DNA of 64,000 nucleotides from Gammaproteobacteria bacterium (GCA_024686215.1 JAIBDN010000007.1:1-64000), one strand, 5' to 3'; shown: positions 16,596-28,166, counted from the first letter of the stretch. Notes: generated from the sequence alone by a model not told the origin. Made by a program: numbers and translations.

Positions 16596-17576
16596 TCAGC
16601 TGACGGTGGTTTGTACGGTCTCATTGTCGGAGAAGCTGCCGGCGAATAGCGGCGAGGTGAGATAGCGTTCACCGGAGTCCGGAAGAATGGCCACAATCAT
16701 CTTTCCTTGATGTGCTTCCTGCTGAGATACCCGGTGCGCGACCGCCATGGCTGCTCCGCAGGATACGCCTGCCAGTATGCCCTCCTGCTGCATCAATTTG
16801 TGCGCCCACTCCATGGCTTCTTCACTGGAGACCGGTTCCACCTGATCAACCATGCTCAGATCAAGATTGCCGGGTAAAAAACCGGCGCCAATGCCCTGGA
16901 TTTTGTGCGGGGCGTGCACGGGTTCCTGCCCGGCCTTGGCTGCGCTAATCATGGTGCTTGTGTCAGGCTCTACCGCCACCGTATGAATAGCCTTGCCCCG
17001 GGTGTTTTTGAGGTAGCGTGAAATACCTGTCAAGGTGCCCCCGGTGCCGACGCCGGATATTAATATATCGATGCCACCAGCGGTGTCATCCCAGATCTCC
17101 GGGCCGGTGGTGCTTTCGTGGATAGCGGGATTGGCGGGGTTTTCGAACTGGTGCGGTCCCCAGTATTTGTCTGTGTCCGAGGCGATAACGTCTTCCGCCT
17201 TCTGGATGGCCGCAGCGATACCCTTGGCGCCGTCGGTGAGTAAGATTTCAGCCCCCAGCGCCTTCATCAGCATGCGGCGCTCCAGGCTCATGGTGTTGGG
17301 CATGGTGAGGATGCAGCCATAGCCCCTCGCCGCAGCGACAAATGCCAATGCTATTCCGGTGTTGCCGCTGGTTGGCTCGACGATAGTCATACCCGGTTTG
17401 AGGCTGCCATCACGTTCTGCTGTCAGTACCATGCTGGTGCCTATGCGGCATTTGACCGACATGGCTGGATTGCGATTTTCCAGTTTGACATAAATATTGC
17501 CGTCGCTGATGTGGTTGATCTTGACCAGGGGAGTGCCCCCAATGGTTTCAGCATTGTCACTGTAGATTTTGCTCAT
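16596..17576 (-). CDS. cysK: Cysteine synthase A
   Basis: This 326-residue fold-type II PLP enzyme converts O-acetylserine plus sulfide to cysteine. The PLP lysine is K42 in [11 protein letters not shown], the form seen in CysK. PTSGNTG, the substrate loop, appears near residue 68, and [12 protein letters not shown] lies in the phosphate-binding region near 175. The N-terminal [13 protein letters not shown] is typical. The upstream region is AT-rich and contains a palindrome at 17649-17667. No cys regulon partner is adjacent. Confidence 0.95.
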   Translation of the reverse strand: MSKIYSDNAETIGGTPLVKINHISDGNIYVKLENRNPAMSVKCRIGTSMVLTAERDGSLKPGMTIVEPTSGNTGIALAFVAAARGYGCILTMPNTMSLERRMLMKALGAEILLTDGAKGIAAAIQKAEDVIASDTDKYWGPHQFENPANPAIHESTTGPEIWDDTAGGIDILISGVGTGGTLTGISRYLKNTRGKAIHTVAVEPDTSTMISAAKAGQEPVHAPHKIQGIGAGFLPGNLDLSMVDQVEPVSSEEAMEWAHKLMQQEGILAGVSCGAAMAVAHRVSQQEAHQGKMIVAILPDSGERYLTSPLFAGSFSDNETVQTTVS

Positions 17577-17648
17577 GGTCGTTTTCCTTAGTATTAATCG
17601 GCAGGTAATCGCGCACTACACAAGGTTAGTCTCGCGCAACATTCCTGT

Positions 17649-17667
17649 CCAACCCGTGAGGGGTTGG
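17649..17667. promoter_or_regulatory. Palindrome in the cysK upstream region
   Basis: CCAACCC-(5)-GGGTTGG forms a perfect 7-bp inverted repeat about 75-90 bases upstream of the cysK start, next to an AT-rich stretch (17668-17705). It could be an operator or a 5'-leader hairpin. No regulator motif is recognised, and no T-run follows on the minus strand, so it is not a terminator. Confidence 0.35.
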
Positions 17668-17704
17668 GAAGCATTTATAAATCATGTTTTTATTAATTAT
17701 TTTT

Positions 17705-17863
17705 GCTTGTCGCGGAACCATTGGTGATGGACGCAGTCCTATTAATCAGTGACAAGGCAGTGGCACTGTCCCAGGCCCTTGTTATTGCATTACTGGATTC
17801 TGTCCAGGTCTCAAATCCCTTTAGAGCGAGTCTCCATACCGGCCCCCTGGGCCGGTTTTTTTT
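17705..17863 (+). ncRNA. Candidate small RNA with its own terminator
   Basis: The 308-base gap between cysK (minus) and the nitroreductase gene (minus) holds a plus-strand series of hairpins: GGAC-GCA-GTCC (17729-17739), ACAAGG/CCTTGT (17752-17757 with 17777-17782, enclosing CAGT-GGC-ACTG) and CTGGA/TCCAG (17793-17807). A strong intrinsic terminator follows at 17838-17863. No plus-strand gene lies upstream to need that terminator. An AT-rich promoter-like stretch precedes the region. A 48-codon frame from 17727 runs through the terminator and lacks a ribosome-binding site, so it is not called. No known RNA family is recognised. Confidence 0.4.
17838..17863 (+). terminator. Rho-independent terminator (orphan, plus strand)
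   Basis: ACCGGCCC-CCT-GGGCCGGT is an 8-bp GC-rich stem with a 3-base loop, followed by an uninterrupted T-run to 17863. On the minus strand the hairpin is not followed by Ts, so it acts on plus-strand transcripts only. Confidence 0.85.
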
Positions 17864-17884
17864 GCCTGCGTGAGGGCTTATCAC

Positions 17885-18559
17885 CTAATCCAGAAAACTG
17901 GCTATCTCAGATAGTGTCTTGCGCTGGATATCAGGCACTGTGGCGCCTTCTGCCGGATAGCCCACGACCAGAATCATAGCCGGTTTCTCGCGCTGCGGGC
18001 GTCCCAGGATGGTGTTGAGAAATTTCATAGGACTGGGCGTATGGGTCAGTGTCGCCAGACCCGCATGGTGCAGGGCAGTAATCAGCAGGCCCGTGGCAAT
18101 GCCAACGGATTCGGGCACATAGTAGTTCTTGGTTTTTTTGCCCTGTGCGTCCAGTCCATGCTTTTGCGCAAAAATAACAATCAGGTAGGGTGCGCTTTCG
18201 AGAAAGGGTTTGTGGTCGTCCGTACCCAACGGTGCCAACGCCTGTAGCCAGTCATCCGGAGCGCGGCGCTGATAGAATTCCCGCTCTTCATGCTCGGCAC
18301 CTTCACGGATTTCACGTTTGAGCTCGGGGTTGCCGACTACGCAAAAATGCCAGGGCTGCCTATTGGCCCCCGAGGGCGCGCTGCCCGCCGTTAGCAGGCA
18401 CTGCTCGATTATTTCCCTGGGTACAGTGCGGTCACTAAAGTCACGAACGCTACGGCGGGTGCGGGCCAGTTGATAAAAATCGCGGGCGCGTTGCAGCATC
18501 TCCTGTTCCGGGTATGCGGCACTGGTTAATGCCACGCTATCTATGGTTGGCTCGCTCAT
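17885..18559 (-). CDS. Nitroreductase family protein, iodotyrosine-deiodinase-like
   Basis: This 224-residue FMN enzyme has TRRSVRDFS near residue 34, the [15 protein letters not shown]-contact segment near 61-72, and the AEHEEREFY plus [12 protein letters not shown] signature of bacterial iodotyrosine-deiodinase relatives. Such enzymes reduce nitro groups or dehalogenate phenols; the substrate here is unknown. Its start overlaps the TlpA-like gene by 4 bases (ATGA), and that gene overlaps the YihY gene in the same way, forming a three-gene unit. Confidence 0.88.
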   Translation of the reverse strand: MSEPTIDSVALTSAAYPEQEMLQRARDFYQLARTRRSVRDFSDRTVPREIIEQCLLTAGSAPSGANRQPWHFCVVGNPELKREIREGAEHEEREFYQRRAPDDWLQALAPLGTDDHKPFLESAPYLIVIFAQKHGLDAQGKKTKNYYVPESVGIATGLLITALHHAGLATLTHTPSPMKFLNTILGRPQREKPAMILVVGYPAEGATVPDIQRKTLSEIASFLD

Positions 18560-19002
18560 GGTGCGCTAGCGTTGCTGATCTGCCCCGTTGCGTGCAGCAG
18601 CGATTCTGTTGTCTGTGGGCCTACAAGGGTTGCACTATACTCCCCCTGGGGTGTCAATATCAGCGTGGTGGGCAGCACCATGGGGCGCGGCAAGCCCAGT
18701 TCCGGCGCCGGGTCGATGTCCAGATTAGTGAAGGCGATGCCTAGCTTTTTGATCTGTTGCTGCAGTTCCTCACCGCTAGCGCCATCATAGTTAACCCCCA
18801 ATACGCTGATCTGCGGGTAGTCCTGCGCCAGGCGATTAAGCTCCGGGATCTCCTTGATGCACGGCTTGCACCACTGCGCCCAGTAGTTAATGACCAGCCA
18901 CTGACCACGCGAATCCTGCAGTGATGGTGGCTTGGCGCTGCCCGAATCGCTGCCGCAGGCACAAATTAGCAGCGCCAGGGCGCCATACAGAAGAGTTTTC
19001 AT
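18556..19002 (-). CDS. TlpA-like thioredoxin-fold lipoprotein
   Basis: This 148-residue protein has a lipoprotein-type signal (LLICAC, likely lipidated C16) and a thioredoxin fold with the redox pair C45-K-P-C48 in WAQWCKPC. A cis-proline region follows in VLPTTLIL. It should be tethered to a membrane facing the periplasm and reduce disulfides, as TlpA/ResA proteins do. It overlaps both neighbours by 4 bases. The partner protein is unknown. Confidence 0.88.
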   Translation of the reverse strand: MKTLLYGALALLICACGSDSGSAKPPSLQDSRGQWLVINYWAQWCKPCIKEIPELNRLAQDYPQISVLGVNYDGASGEELQQQIKKLGIAFTNLDIDPAPELGLPRPMVLPTTLILTPQGEYSATLVGPQTTESLLHATGQISNASAP

Positions 19003-20234
19003 TGTGAGTACAGCTCTACCAGGTTGCTTTGCAATAATTCCCGCTGGTTACTGCGCTGTTGACGCAGCATGCTGTAGGCGGACCCCTGCCAGTCCAGGTC
19101 AGCGGTAATGTCTTCATTGTCCAGTTGTCGTTCGTTATTGACCCATTCTTTTAACTGCCAGAATTTGATGCTGGACAGGTCGCGGCTGAGCAAATAGTGA
19201 CCTTTGTCGTTTTGGGTAATGATTTTCTTCTGCATGAAAATGTCGCGCAGTTCACTCCAGGTCTCGCTATCCAGGTCCCGGATAACCGTGTGCCGGCCAT
19301 TGAGTAACTCGATCTCACGCACGGTTTGTCCCGACTGTTGCTTTTGCCAGAACAGATACAATACATCCAGGGCCTTGAGTACCGTGGGGCGCCTGGCCTG
19401 CTCCCGGCTCTGGTAGGCGGACATGCTGTGCACCAGAATCCCGCCCATCAACACAATATTCCAGGACAGGTAGATCCACAGCAGGAACAGGGGCACAGCG
19501 GCAAAAGCCCCGTAGATAAATGTGTAGCTGGAGCCCGTCACCAGGTCGGTGAAAATCGCCCGGGCCAGGTGAAAGGCTACTGCGGCGACAAATCCCCCCA
19601 GCAGGCTGTGCTTAAACGGCACACGGCAATTGGGCACCGCCACGTAGATCAGGCTGAAGCCTGCAGTACTTAATAGCAGAGGCGTAGACTTAAGGAAAAA
19701 TGCTTTGGCGCCAATCACATCGAATTGTTCCAGTGTGCTGGCGAATGAGGACAGGTAGGTGCTCAGTCCCAATGCCAGGCCTATCATGATTGGCGCCAGG
19801 CTGAGCACTGCCCAGTACAACAAAAAGCTGGATACAGCACTGCGGTTCTCCCGCGCGCGCCAGATCATATTGAAGGATTTCTCAATATTGCGCAGCATCA
19901 GTACAGCAGTGATCACCAGAAAGATGATGCCCGGGCCCGTCAGGTTCTTGGCCTGGCGCGAGAAATCGTTTAGATAAACCTCTATTTCGGAACTACTATC
20001 CGGCATCAGGTGCCGGAACAGGAAGTCCTGCATATGCGCTTCCATGCCCTGAAAGGCCGGTATCGCCGACGCCATGGTGTACAGTACCGTCAATAGCGGA
20101 ACCAGGGCAAACAGGCTCATATAGGTCAGTGCTGCCGCATTTTCCGAGCAGCGATCAGCGGAGAAGCGGGAAGCGACGTAGCCGGTGCGCCGCCACAGTT
20201 CGTGCAGTTTTTTTAACAGCAATTCCATCTGCAT
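18999..20234 (-). CDS. YihY/BrkB family inner-membrane protein
   Basis: This protein of about 411 residues belongs to the YihY/virulence factor BrkB (UPF0761) family. It has about six membrane helices in the first 290 residues (ALTYMSLFALVPLLTV, family-typical FKHSLLGGFVAAVAF) and a soluble, winged-helix-like C-terminal region. The function of the family is not settled. I chose ATG 20234, with 20228 possible; the longer frame to 20351 would run into the arsC-like promoter. It is divergent from the arsC-like gene. Confidence 0.85.
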   Translation of the reverse strand: MQMELLLKKLHELWRRTGYVASRFSADRCSENAAALTYMSLFALVPLLTVLYTMASAIPAFQGMEAHMQDFLFRHLMPDSSSEIEVYLNDFSRQAKNLTGPGIIFLVITAVLMLRNIEKSFNMIWRARENRSAVSSFLLYWAVLSLAPIMIGLALGLSTYLSSFASTLEQFDVIGAKAFFLKSTPLLLSTAGFSLIYVAVPNCRVPFKHSLLGGFVAAVAFHLARAIFTDLVTGSSYTFIYGAFAAVPLFLLWIYLSWNIVLMGGILVHSMSAYQSREQARRPTVLKALDVLYLFWQKQQSGQTVREIELLNGRHTVIRDLDSETWSELRDIFMQKKIITQNDKGHYLLSRDLSSIKFWQLKEWVNNERQLDNEDITADLDWQGSAYSMLRQQRSNQRELLQSNLVELYSQ

Positions 20235-20327
20235 ATTATGGCACGATTGACGCAGGTGCTGCACGGCACTACGCGTCTGGCTTTTGTTATACTGTGCCGC
20301 TAATTTGCACCTGCCAGGGAGTCGCCA

Positions 20328-21639
<1,312 letters not shown>

Positions 21640-21642
21640 AGT

Positions 21643-23493
21643 ATGAGTAAACCCTCGCTGTTGCGCCGGGCATTTTCCGCTGTGTGGAATGGCATCACCC
21701 GGATCAGGCTGGCCCTGTCCAATATTCTATTTCTGCTCATGCTGGTGTTCATTTATGTCGTATATATGGGCGGTGGGTCTGAACCCATACCCGAACGCGC
21801 GGCGCTGTTGCTGAACCCTGTTGGCGCTATCGTAGATCAGAAATCGCCGGTAATGCCGTTACAGGCCCTGGCGGGTGAGCCCTCGGCGGCTGATCATGAG
21901 GTGCTGCTGCGCGATGTGATTGACGCCATCGAGTATGCGAAAGAAGATCCGGCGATCAACTCGCTGGTGATGGAACTGGACCAACTGACCTATGTCGGTA
22001 TCAGTAAGACCCAGGAAATCGTGTTTGCCCTGGAGTCTTTTCGTGAAAGCGGTAAACCGATCGTTGCAGTGGGAGATTATTTCACCCAGGACCAGTACCT
22101 GTTGGCCAGTTACGCAGACGAAATTATCAGCCATCCTATGGGCGGCGTGGCAATCGAAGGGTTCAGCAGCTATCGTAATTATTTTCGCCAGGCGCTGGAA
22201 AAAATATCTGTAAATGTGCATGTATTCCGCGCGGGAGAACATAAATCGGCCGTGGAACCATTTATTCGCGACGATATGTCGCCGGCAGAAAAGCTGGTTA
22301 CTGCACGCTGGTTACAGTCCCTGTGGGATCAATATACTAAAACGGTGGAAATGCGTCGTGAGCTGCCCGACGGCACGGTGGATGATTACGTGAATAACTT
22401 CGCCAGTCAGCTGCAGGAGCAGGGCGGTAACACCGCCAGGCTGGCGCTACAGGCCGGTTTTGTAGACAAGCTGTTGAGCCGACGTGATGCCAATGCCTAT
22501 CTGGCGGATATGGTAGGCGCCAGTAGCGAAGACGGACTGTATGAGGCGATGCTATTCCAGGGCTATGTGGCACGGCAGCGGCCGGGCTTCTTGCCTACCG
22601 AGTCCGTGGCAGATCGCGTTGCGGTGATTACCGCGCAGGGCAATATGTTGCCCGGCGATCAGCCACCCGGCACTATCGGTGGTGATTCCCTGGCCAAGCT
22701 GATTCGCACCACCGCGGAAAGTGACGGCGTCAAGGCCATGGTGCTGCGTGTTAACAGCGGCGGCGGTAGCATGTTCGCCTCGGAAGTTATTCGCCAACAA
22801 GTTTTACACACCCGTGCATCTGGCATACCCGTGGTGGTCTCCATGGGCTCTGTGGCCGCCTCCGGTGGTTATTACATTGCGGCTGAAGCCGATGAAATCT
22901 GGGCAACACCTTCGTCTATTACTGGCAGCATTGGTGTATTTGCGGCTTTTCCTACCTTCGAGCGCGCATTAGAGCGCATTGGCGTGTTTACCGATGGCGT
23001 GGGTACTACAGAGTTGGCCGGTTCCTTGCGCGCCGACCGACCGCTCAGCCCACAGTTGACCGCTGCGCTTAGCAGCGGCGTGGATCACGCCTATCGCAGT
23101 TTTCTGCAAATAGTGGCCGACGGTCGTGATATGAGCATAGAGGAAGTGGACGCACTGGCTCAGGGGCGCGTATGGAGCGCACAGGATGCGTTGGGCAATG
23201 GTCTGATTGATGGCATCGGTACCCTGGATGATGCCATTGCTGCCGCAGCCGCGCGTGCCTCGCTGGAAGATTACGAGGTGGAGTACGCGGAAATCCCACG
23301 GTCACCGCGGGAACTGCTACTGCAAAGATTGACTGATCGAGCGGGCGGCTTGCCCGCTTGGTCCCAGTCGGGATTCGGTGTATCCCTTTCGGGGTTGTGG
23401 CGACCGGTGCAAGAGGCGGCTCGTGAGATCTCTCTGCTGCAGGACCCGGGCCACCTGTATACCCGATGTGTCTCCTGTGGCGCGCTGCAGTAA
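21643..23493 (+). CDS. sppA: Signal peptide peptidase SppA, long (67 kDa) type
   Basis: This 616-residue inner-membrane serine protease has one N-terminal anchor (about 24-44) and two tandem S49 domains. The catalytic lysine is K201 in AGEHKSAVEPF and the nucleophile S407 in SMGSVAASGGYYI. Both are in the positions known for E. coli SppA, which digests cleaved signal peptides. AGAGTAAAGT precedes the ATG. The C-terminus (about 575-616) is longer and less conserved than the core. Confidence 0.94.
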   Translation: MSKPSLLRRAFSAVWNGITRIRLALSNILFLLMLVFIYVVYMGGGSEPIPERAALLLNPVGAIVDQKSPVMPLQALAGEPSAADHEVLLRDVIDAIEYAKEDPAINSLVMELDQLTYVGISKTQEIVFALESFRESGKPIVAVGDYFTQDQYLLASYADEIISHPMGGVAIEGFSSYRNYFRQALEKISVNVHVFRAGEHKSAVEPFIRDDMSPAEKLVTARWLQSLWDQYTKTVEMRRELPDGTVDDYVNNFASQLQEQGGNTARLALQAGFVDKLLSRRDANAYLADMVGASSEDGLYEAMLFQGYVARQRPGFLPTESVADRVAVITAQGNMLPGDQPPGTIGGDSLAKLIRTTAESDGVKAMVLRVNSGGGSMFASEVIRQQVLHTRASGIPVVVSMGSVAASGGYYIAAEADEIWATPSSITGSIGVFAAFPTFERALERIGVFTDGVGTTELAGSLRADRPLSPQLTAALSSGVDHAYRSFLQIVADGRDMSIEEVDALAQGRVWSAQDALGNGLIDGIGTLDDAIAAAAARASLEDYEVEYAEIPRSPRELLLQRLTDRAGGLPAWSQSGFGVSLSGLWRPVQEAAREISLLQDPGHLYTRCVSCGALQ

Positions 23494-23562
23494 TGCCTCC
23501 GCTGATTATTACTGCTGCTGGGCCTTGTCGGTGTTGCTGCTGACGGGCTCGATATGCGGACC

Positions 23563-26500
23563 CTAGCGGGCTTCCTGAGTGGGCGAGGGGGATAGCTCAG
23601 TTATTTCCTTGTCGCCGTCTCGCTCAGTCCACCAGTGGTCCAGGTCTTCCAGGATAATGTACAGGCAGGGCACCAGGAGCAAAGTGATGACCGTGGCAAA
23701 CAGGATGCCAAAAGCCAGCGATATCGCCATGGGCACCATAAATTGCGCTTGTGCAGTGCGTTCCAGGAGCATTGGCGCCAGGCCAAAGAAAGTGGTCAGG
23801 GAGGTCAGCATAATGGCGCGAAAGCGCTTCACCCCGGCTCCCAGCACTGCGCTGTGTCGATCCTCGCCATTGGCCACAGCCTTATTGACATGGTCGACCA
23901 GAATCAAGCTGTCGTTAACCACCACGCCACTCAGTGCAATCAGCCCCATTACTGACATCATGCTGACGGCATAACCCGTCAACCAGTGTCCGACGATGGC
24001 GCCGATCATCCCAAAAGGAATGACGCCCATAATGATCAACGGCTGCAGATAGGATTTGGTGGGTATTGCCAGCAGGGCATAGATGCCAAACAGCGCCAGT
24101 CCAAAGCCTACACCCATGCTGACCGCCATTTTCTTTTCTTCCTCTGCCAGACCAGAGACCCGGTAGGCAAGGCCGGGATATTTTTCCAGTATTGGTGGCA
24201 GGATTTTTTCCTCTATGTCGCTGATGATTTTGCCGGGTTCCACCAGTGCCTTATCTGCTTGCGCAGTGACCTCTGCGGCGCGTTGGAAGTTGAGGCGTGT
24301 GGCTTTCAACAAGCCCTGGCGCACATCCGCTACAGCAACGGTCTCGAAAGGCACTTCCTCCCCTTCCGGGGTGCGAATGAACATGCTGTTAAGACTGTTC
24401 ACATTCTCCCGGTCGGCGCGTGGATAGCGCACCATCACCTTGATTTCGTCAATCCCGCGCTGTACCCGCTGCGCTTCCGCCCCGTAAAATGCGTGGCGCA
24501 CCTGGCTTGCCAGATCGTACCGGGTGAGCCCCAGTGACTCGGCCTCGGGCAGGATATCCAGGTGAAATTCATCGGCTGTATCGCTGGCGCCATTGCGTAT
24601 GTCATACACGCCGGTATAGCGTGTCATGCTCTCCTCCAGTTCAGCAGCGGCAAGTCCCAGCGTACCGAAGTCCTTGTGCATCAGGTCGAAGGCAATGTCC
24701 GGGCCAAAACTGGGGCCATCGGAATTTGCTATGGCAAATACCTCGGCGCCGTGCACCCGGCCAATTTTCTCACGCCAGCGCCTTTCAATTTCCCTGGTTG
24801 GCAGGCTGCGCTGGTCGTCCTTGGTCAGCTCTACGTCTATGTGGCCATTGATGCGGTCGAAACCGTAGGCGCCCATGTGGGCTATTAATTTTTCATCGGT
24901 GTTATTTTTATTCTGGTAATCCTCTTCTACCGCCAGCAGCGCGGCCGCAACCTTCTGTATTACCTGCTGTGTGCGCAGCTCTGGCGTTCCTTGCGACATA
25001 CGCAACTCTACTTGCAGGGCTTCGCCCGGCGTGTCCGGTGACAGGATGGTGCGCACTACGTCGCCGATAATCAGGCCACTGCATAGAATCAACATAGACA
25101 GGAACAAGGACAGGGTAAGGTATCGGTTGTTGATGCAGCGCTGCATCAGTGGGCGATAGCGGTTGTGTATAAAGGCACTAAGCCACCTGTTGGTTGCTTC
25201 CTGCACATGATCTACCTGTAGTAAAAATCGGTTGCGCGTGGGCTTGCTGTGCGCCAGATGAGCCGGCAAAATCCATTTTGACTCGATCAGGGAAAAAATC
25301 AGGCACAGGATTACCACCCAACCGCAGGCTTCGGGGAAGGGTGCAAAAGCGCCTTCAACGAACAGTGTGGGGGTGAAAGCCACGATCGTGGTCAATACAC
25401 CAAATGTTGCGGGGGTGGCGACTCTGTGCACACCGGTGATGATGTTGTCGACACTGTGGCCGTTACGCTCCTGCTCACTGTAGGCGCTTTCCCCCATGAT
25501 AATGGCGTCATCTACCACTATGCCCAGTACCAGGATAAACCCGAAAATGCTGATCATGTTCAGGCTGGCATCGATATAAGGGGTGCTGATCAGGGCCATG
25601 GCGCCGAGAAAACATACGGGAATCCCCAGCATGACCCAGAAGGCCAGTTTTATTTCCAGGAACAAGGCCAGAATAATAAAGACCAGTAATGCGCCCATGG
25701 CCAGGTTTTTAACCATCATTCCCAGGCGCCCTTCCAGGTAATAAGTAGAATCATTCCAAATCTGTAGTTTTACTCCGTCGGGCAGTCGCGCTTGCTTTTC
25801 AAGGACGTAGGCTTTGGCTGCGTCAGCTGTTTCAATGATGTCCTGCTTACCCATGGCAAATATATTTATGCCCAGTGAGTACTTGCCGTTGAATGTTGAA
25901 AAGCCGCGGCCATCAACAAAGCCGTCATTAACCGTTGCAATGTCGCGCAGCATCAAGCGGGCGCCGTCAGGCCAGGTCTTTAGAACGATCGCCTCGAAAT
26001 CCTGCTGCACATAAGCCTGGCCTAGCGTGCGCAGCATGATGTCCCCGTTCTCGGTTTGTACTGAGCCAGCGGGTAGGTCCAGTGATGACCTGGCGATAAC
26101 GTTGGCCACATCGCCCAGGGTCAAGTGATACTCGCGCAACAGTTGTTCGGAGATTTCAATGGCGATTTCGTAGTCGCGGGCGCCGATAATGTCAGCCGCA
26201 GAAATTTCCGGGTAGGCCAGCAACTCCAGGCGGATTTCACTGGCCATGGCTTTCATGCTGCGCTCATCCAGATCGCCGGCTATTTGCACCGTCAGGGCGG
26301 GGAACATCACCTCTGGCTGGCTGATAATGGGTTTTTCCGCCTCTTCGGGGAAGTGCGGGATGGCATCGACCCGATTCTGTACGTCATCCAGCAGCCGGGA
26401 CAGATCGACGCCATCCTGTGGTTCTATCCAGATCATGGCGTAGGATTCGTAGGCCTGGGATTCCACGCGCTTAATCCCATCTACGTCGTTGATGGCTTCC

Positions 26501-26718
26501 TCGATTTTAAGCACGATGCCTTTTTCAACTTCCTCCGGTGCAGCGCCAGGATAGGGAGCGTTGATGTAGATCCATTCGACATCGATGGCGGGCATCATGG
26601 AGCGTTGAATATTGAAAGCGGCGCCAATGCCCACCGCCATGATGATGAGCATGAGCAGATTGGCTGCTACCGGGTTATAGGCAAACCAGGCAATGATCCC
26701 TTTATGCTGTTGTTTCAC
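23563..26718 (-). CDS. RND family efflux permease
   Basis: This 1051-residue resistance-nodulation-division pump has two repeats of a large periplasmic loop and a helix bundle. Typical motifs are the N-terminal FAYNPVAANLLM, the proton-relay VVDDAI segment in the first half and GVVVNDSLILVDHVN in the second. It should use proton flow to expel substrates through an adaptor and an outer-membrane channel. The adaptor gene overlaps by 4 bases upstream, but no TolC-like gene is near. Substrate is unknown. It belongs to the hydrophobe/amphiphile (AcrB-like) branch, not the heavy-metal one. Confidence 0.92.
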   Translation of the reverse strand: MKQQHKGIIAWFAYNPVAANLLMLIIMAVGIGAAFNIQRSMMPAIDVEWIYINAPYPGAAPEEVEKGIVLKIEEAINDVDGIKRVESQAYESYAMIWIEPQDGVDLSRLLDDVQNRVDAIPHFPEEAEKPIISQPEVMFPALTVQIAGDLDERSMKAMASEIRLELLAYPEISAADIIGARDYEIAIEISEQLLREYHLTLGDVANVIARSSLDLPAGSVQTENGDIMLRTLGQAYVQQDFEAIVLKTWPDGARLMLRDIATVNDGFVDGRGFSTFNGKYSLGINIFAMGKQDIIETADAAKAYVLEKQARLPDGVKLQIWNDSTYYLEGRLGMMVKNLAMGALLVFIILALFLEIKLAFWVMLGIPVCFLGAMALISTPYIDASLNMISIFGFILVLGIVVDDAIIMGESAYSEQERNGHSVDNIITGVHRVATPATFGVLTTIVAFTPTLFVEGAFAPFPEACGWVVILCLIFSLIESKWILPAHLAHSKPTRNRFLLQVDHVQEATNRWLSAFIHNRYRPLMQRCINNRYLTLSLFLSMLILCSGLIIGDVVRTILSPDTPGEALQVELRMSQGTPELRTQQVIQKVAAALLAVEEDYQNKNNTDEKLIAHMGAYGFDRINGHIDVELTKDDQRSLPTREIERRWREKIGRVHGAEVFAIANSDGPSFGPDIAFDLMHKDFGTLGLAAAELEESMTRYTGVYDIRNGASDTADEFHLDILPEAESLGLTRYDLASQVRHAFYGAEAQRVQRGIDEIKVMVRYPRADRENVNSLNSMFIRTPEGEEVPFETVAVADVRQGLLKATRLNFQRAAEVTAQADKALVEPGKIISDIEEKILPPILEKYPGLAYRVSGLAEEEKKMAVSMGVGFGLALFGIYALLAIPTKSYLQPLIIMGVIPFGMIGAIVGHWLTGYAVSMMSVMGLIALSGVVVNDSLILVDHVNKAVANGEDRHSAVLGAGVKRFRAIMLTSLTTFFGLAPMLLERTAQAQFMVPMAISLAFGILFATVITLLLVPCLYIILEDLDHWWTERDGDKEITELSPSPTQEAR

Positions 26719-27989
26719 CCACCACCTTCTACTGCAGCCGCAGTGCCGGCGGCAGTCGCAGCACTGCGAATTTCTGCACTGGTGACTGTGGGTTTACCGT
26801 GTTTATCCAGTTGGTTACTGGGCGTTGTGGACTGTATCTTCACCAGGGAGCCGTTAAAGGAATTGTCGAAAGTGGTGAGGGACACCAGGTCGCCATCGTC
26901 GAGGCCGGCGGTGATATGAATCAGGTCACCACCGGTGCGCAGGATGGTCACCTTGCGATTGCGCAAGTGCAGGGTTTTGTCCACCACCCACAGGAAATTC
27001 CCGGCACGCAACAGGTAACGTGGCAGGGTGACGATATTGGTGAACTCCCGGCCTTCTATGCTGGCGTTGACGAAGGCGCCTATGCGCAGCGGCTCCTGGC
27101 TTGTGTCTTGCAGTCCGTAAGGGTCTTCTACCCTGGCCACGGTGTACAGCACGCGGGAGCGTTCATCGAACACGCCCTCCGTGCGGTGTAGCTCTGCACT
27201 CCAGTGTTTTACCTCGCCGGAGACATCCGTATAAATGTCAATCGATGAGCCTTTGGCATAGCCGACCACGCCTGGCAGATCCAGATAGGCCAGTTTGCTC
27301 TGGGGGATGGGTAGGCGAATTTCGGCGAACTCGACGGAAAAAATATGCGCCAGTGTACTGCCCATAGTGACAAACTGACCCAGTTCACTGTGCTTTTCCC
27401 GGATAAGGGCATTGTAGGGGGCGCGGATGATGGTGCGCTCCAGGTTGTCCCTGGCGGTATTGAGATCGGCCTGGGCTGCCAGTAGCTGGGCCTGTGCCAG
27501 CTCCAGTTGGGGCTTGCGCAGATACAGGTCTTTGGCTTCCTCGCTGCGCTGACTGTTCTTCGGCAGTTTTTGCCATTCCCGCAGCGCGACTTGAGTGCGA
27601 CCTTTCTCCTGGGCCAGACTACTCTCGGCGGACTCCACTGCGGCTTGAGCACGCAACAGGCTGGTTTGATAGTCGCGGGGGTCTATGCGCAGCAGTATGT
27701 CATCCCTGGAGACGAAGCCGCCCACGTTGAAAGTGGGTGCTACTTCAATGACACGGCCTTTGACCTCGGCGAGAATAGCCGTTTCCCGCAGTGGGCTCAC
27801 CGTCCCCTGGGCCTGGATCTCTATGCGGATATCTTGTTTGATTACCTGCGCGACATCCACCGATACGCTGGTCTCTGCCGGTTCCTTGATATCGGTAGGA
27901 GGGCGGTTCAAAAATAGCAATGCACTGATGGCGCTGGCGCCAAGCAACATTGCCATAGATAGAAACAGCTGTTTTTTCGTAGAGGCCAC
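26715..27989 (-). CDS. RND efflux periplasmic adaptor subunit
   Basis: This 424-residue membrane fusion protein has an N-terminal hydrophobic anchor (about 7-27), lipoyl halves (TAILAEVKGRVIEV near 77; ERTIIRAPYNALI near 190), a coiled-coil hairpin rich in Ala/Gln/Glu (about 115-185) and beta-barrel plus proximal domains. It links the inner-membrane pump to an outer-membrane channel. The 3' end overlaps the pump gene by ATGA. The Ala-rich tail after residue 400 is probably disordered. Confidence 0.91.
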   Translation of the reverse strand: MASTKKQLFLSMAMLLGASAISALLFLNRPPTDIKEPAETSVSVDVAQVIKQDIRIEIQAQGTVSPLRETAILAEVKGRVIEVAPTFNVGGFVSRDDILLRIDPRDYQTSLLRAQAAVESAESSLAQEKGRTQVALREWQKLPKNSQRSEEAKDLYLRKPQLELAQAQLLAAQADLNTARDNLERTIIRAPYNALIREKHSELGQFVTMGSTLAHIFSVEFAEIRLPIPQSKLAYLDLPGVVGYAKGSSIDIYTDVSGEVKHWSAELHRTEGVFDERSRVLYTVARVEDPYGLQDTSQEPLRIGAFVNASIEGREFTNIVTLPRYLLRAGNFLWVVDKTLHLRNRKVTILRTGGDLIHITAGLDDGDLVSLTTFDNSFNGSLVKIQSTTPSNQLDKHGKPTVTSAEIRSAATAAGTAAAVEGGG

Positions 27990-28121
27990 AATAAAGTCCG
28001 TTCGGTGCTATTTGTCTGGCATCCATGCCATTCCGGCTAACCACCGGCAGCCAGAATTCGGGAACATAGGTGGCTATTTATAACACACAGTGGCCATCTC
28101 AGACTGTGAAATACTTGTAAT

Positions 28122-28158
28122 GAAAAAAGCGATCCAGGGGGCGGCGCCCCCCGGGGGG
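28122..28158 (-). terminator. Possible terminator after mscS
   Basis: Read on the minus strand, a GC-only hairpin (GGGGGC with GCCCCC, 3-base loop) is followed 8 bases later by six Ts. Next to it is a run of eight Gs on the plus strand (28153-28160). The distance between stem and T-run is longer than ideal, so efficiency is doubtful. Confidence 0.35.
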
Positions 28159-28166
28159 GGATGGCA

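Noticed and set aside
17727-17873. 48-codon plus-strand frame starting MDAVLLISDKAVALSQ
   Set aside because: It runs through the intrinsic terminator hairpin, lacks a ribosome-binding site and has no recognisable homology; a structured RNA explains the region better.
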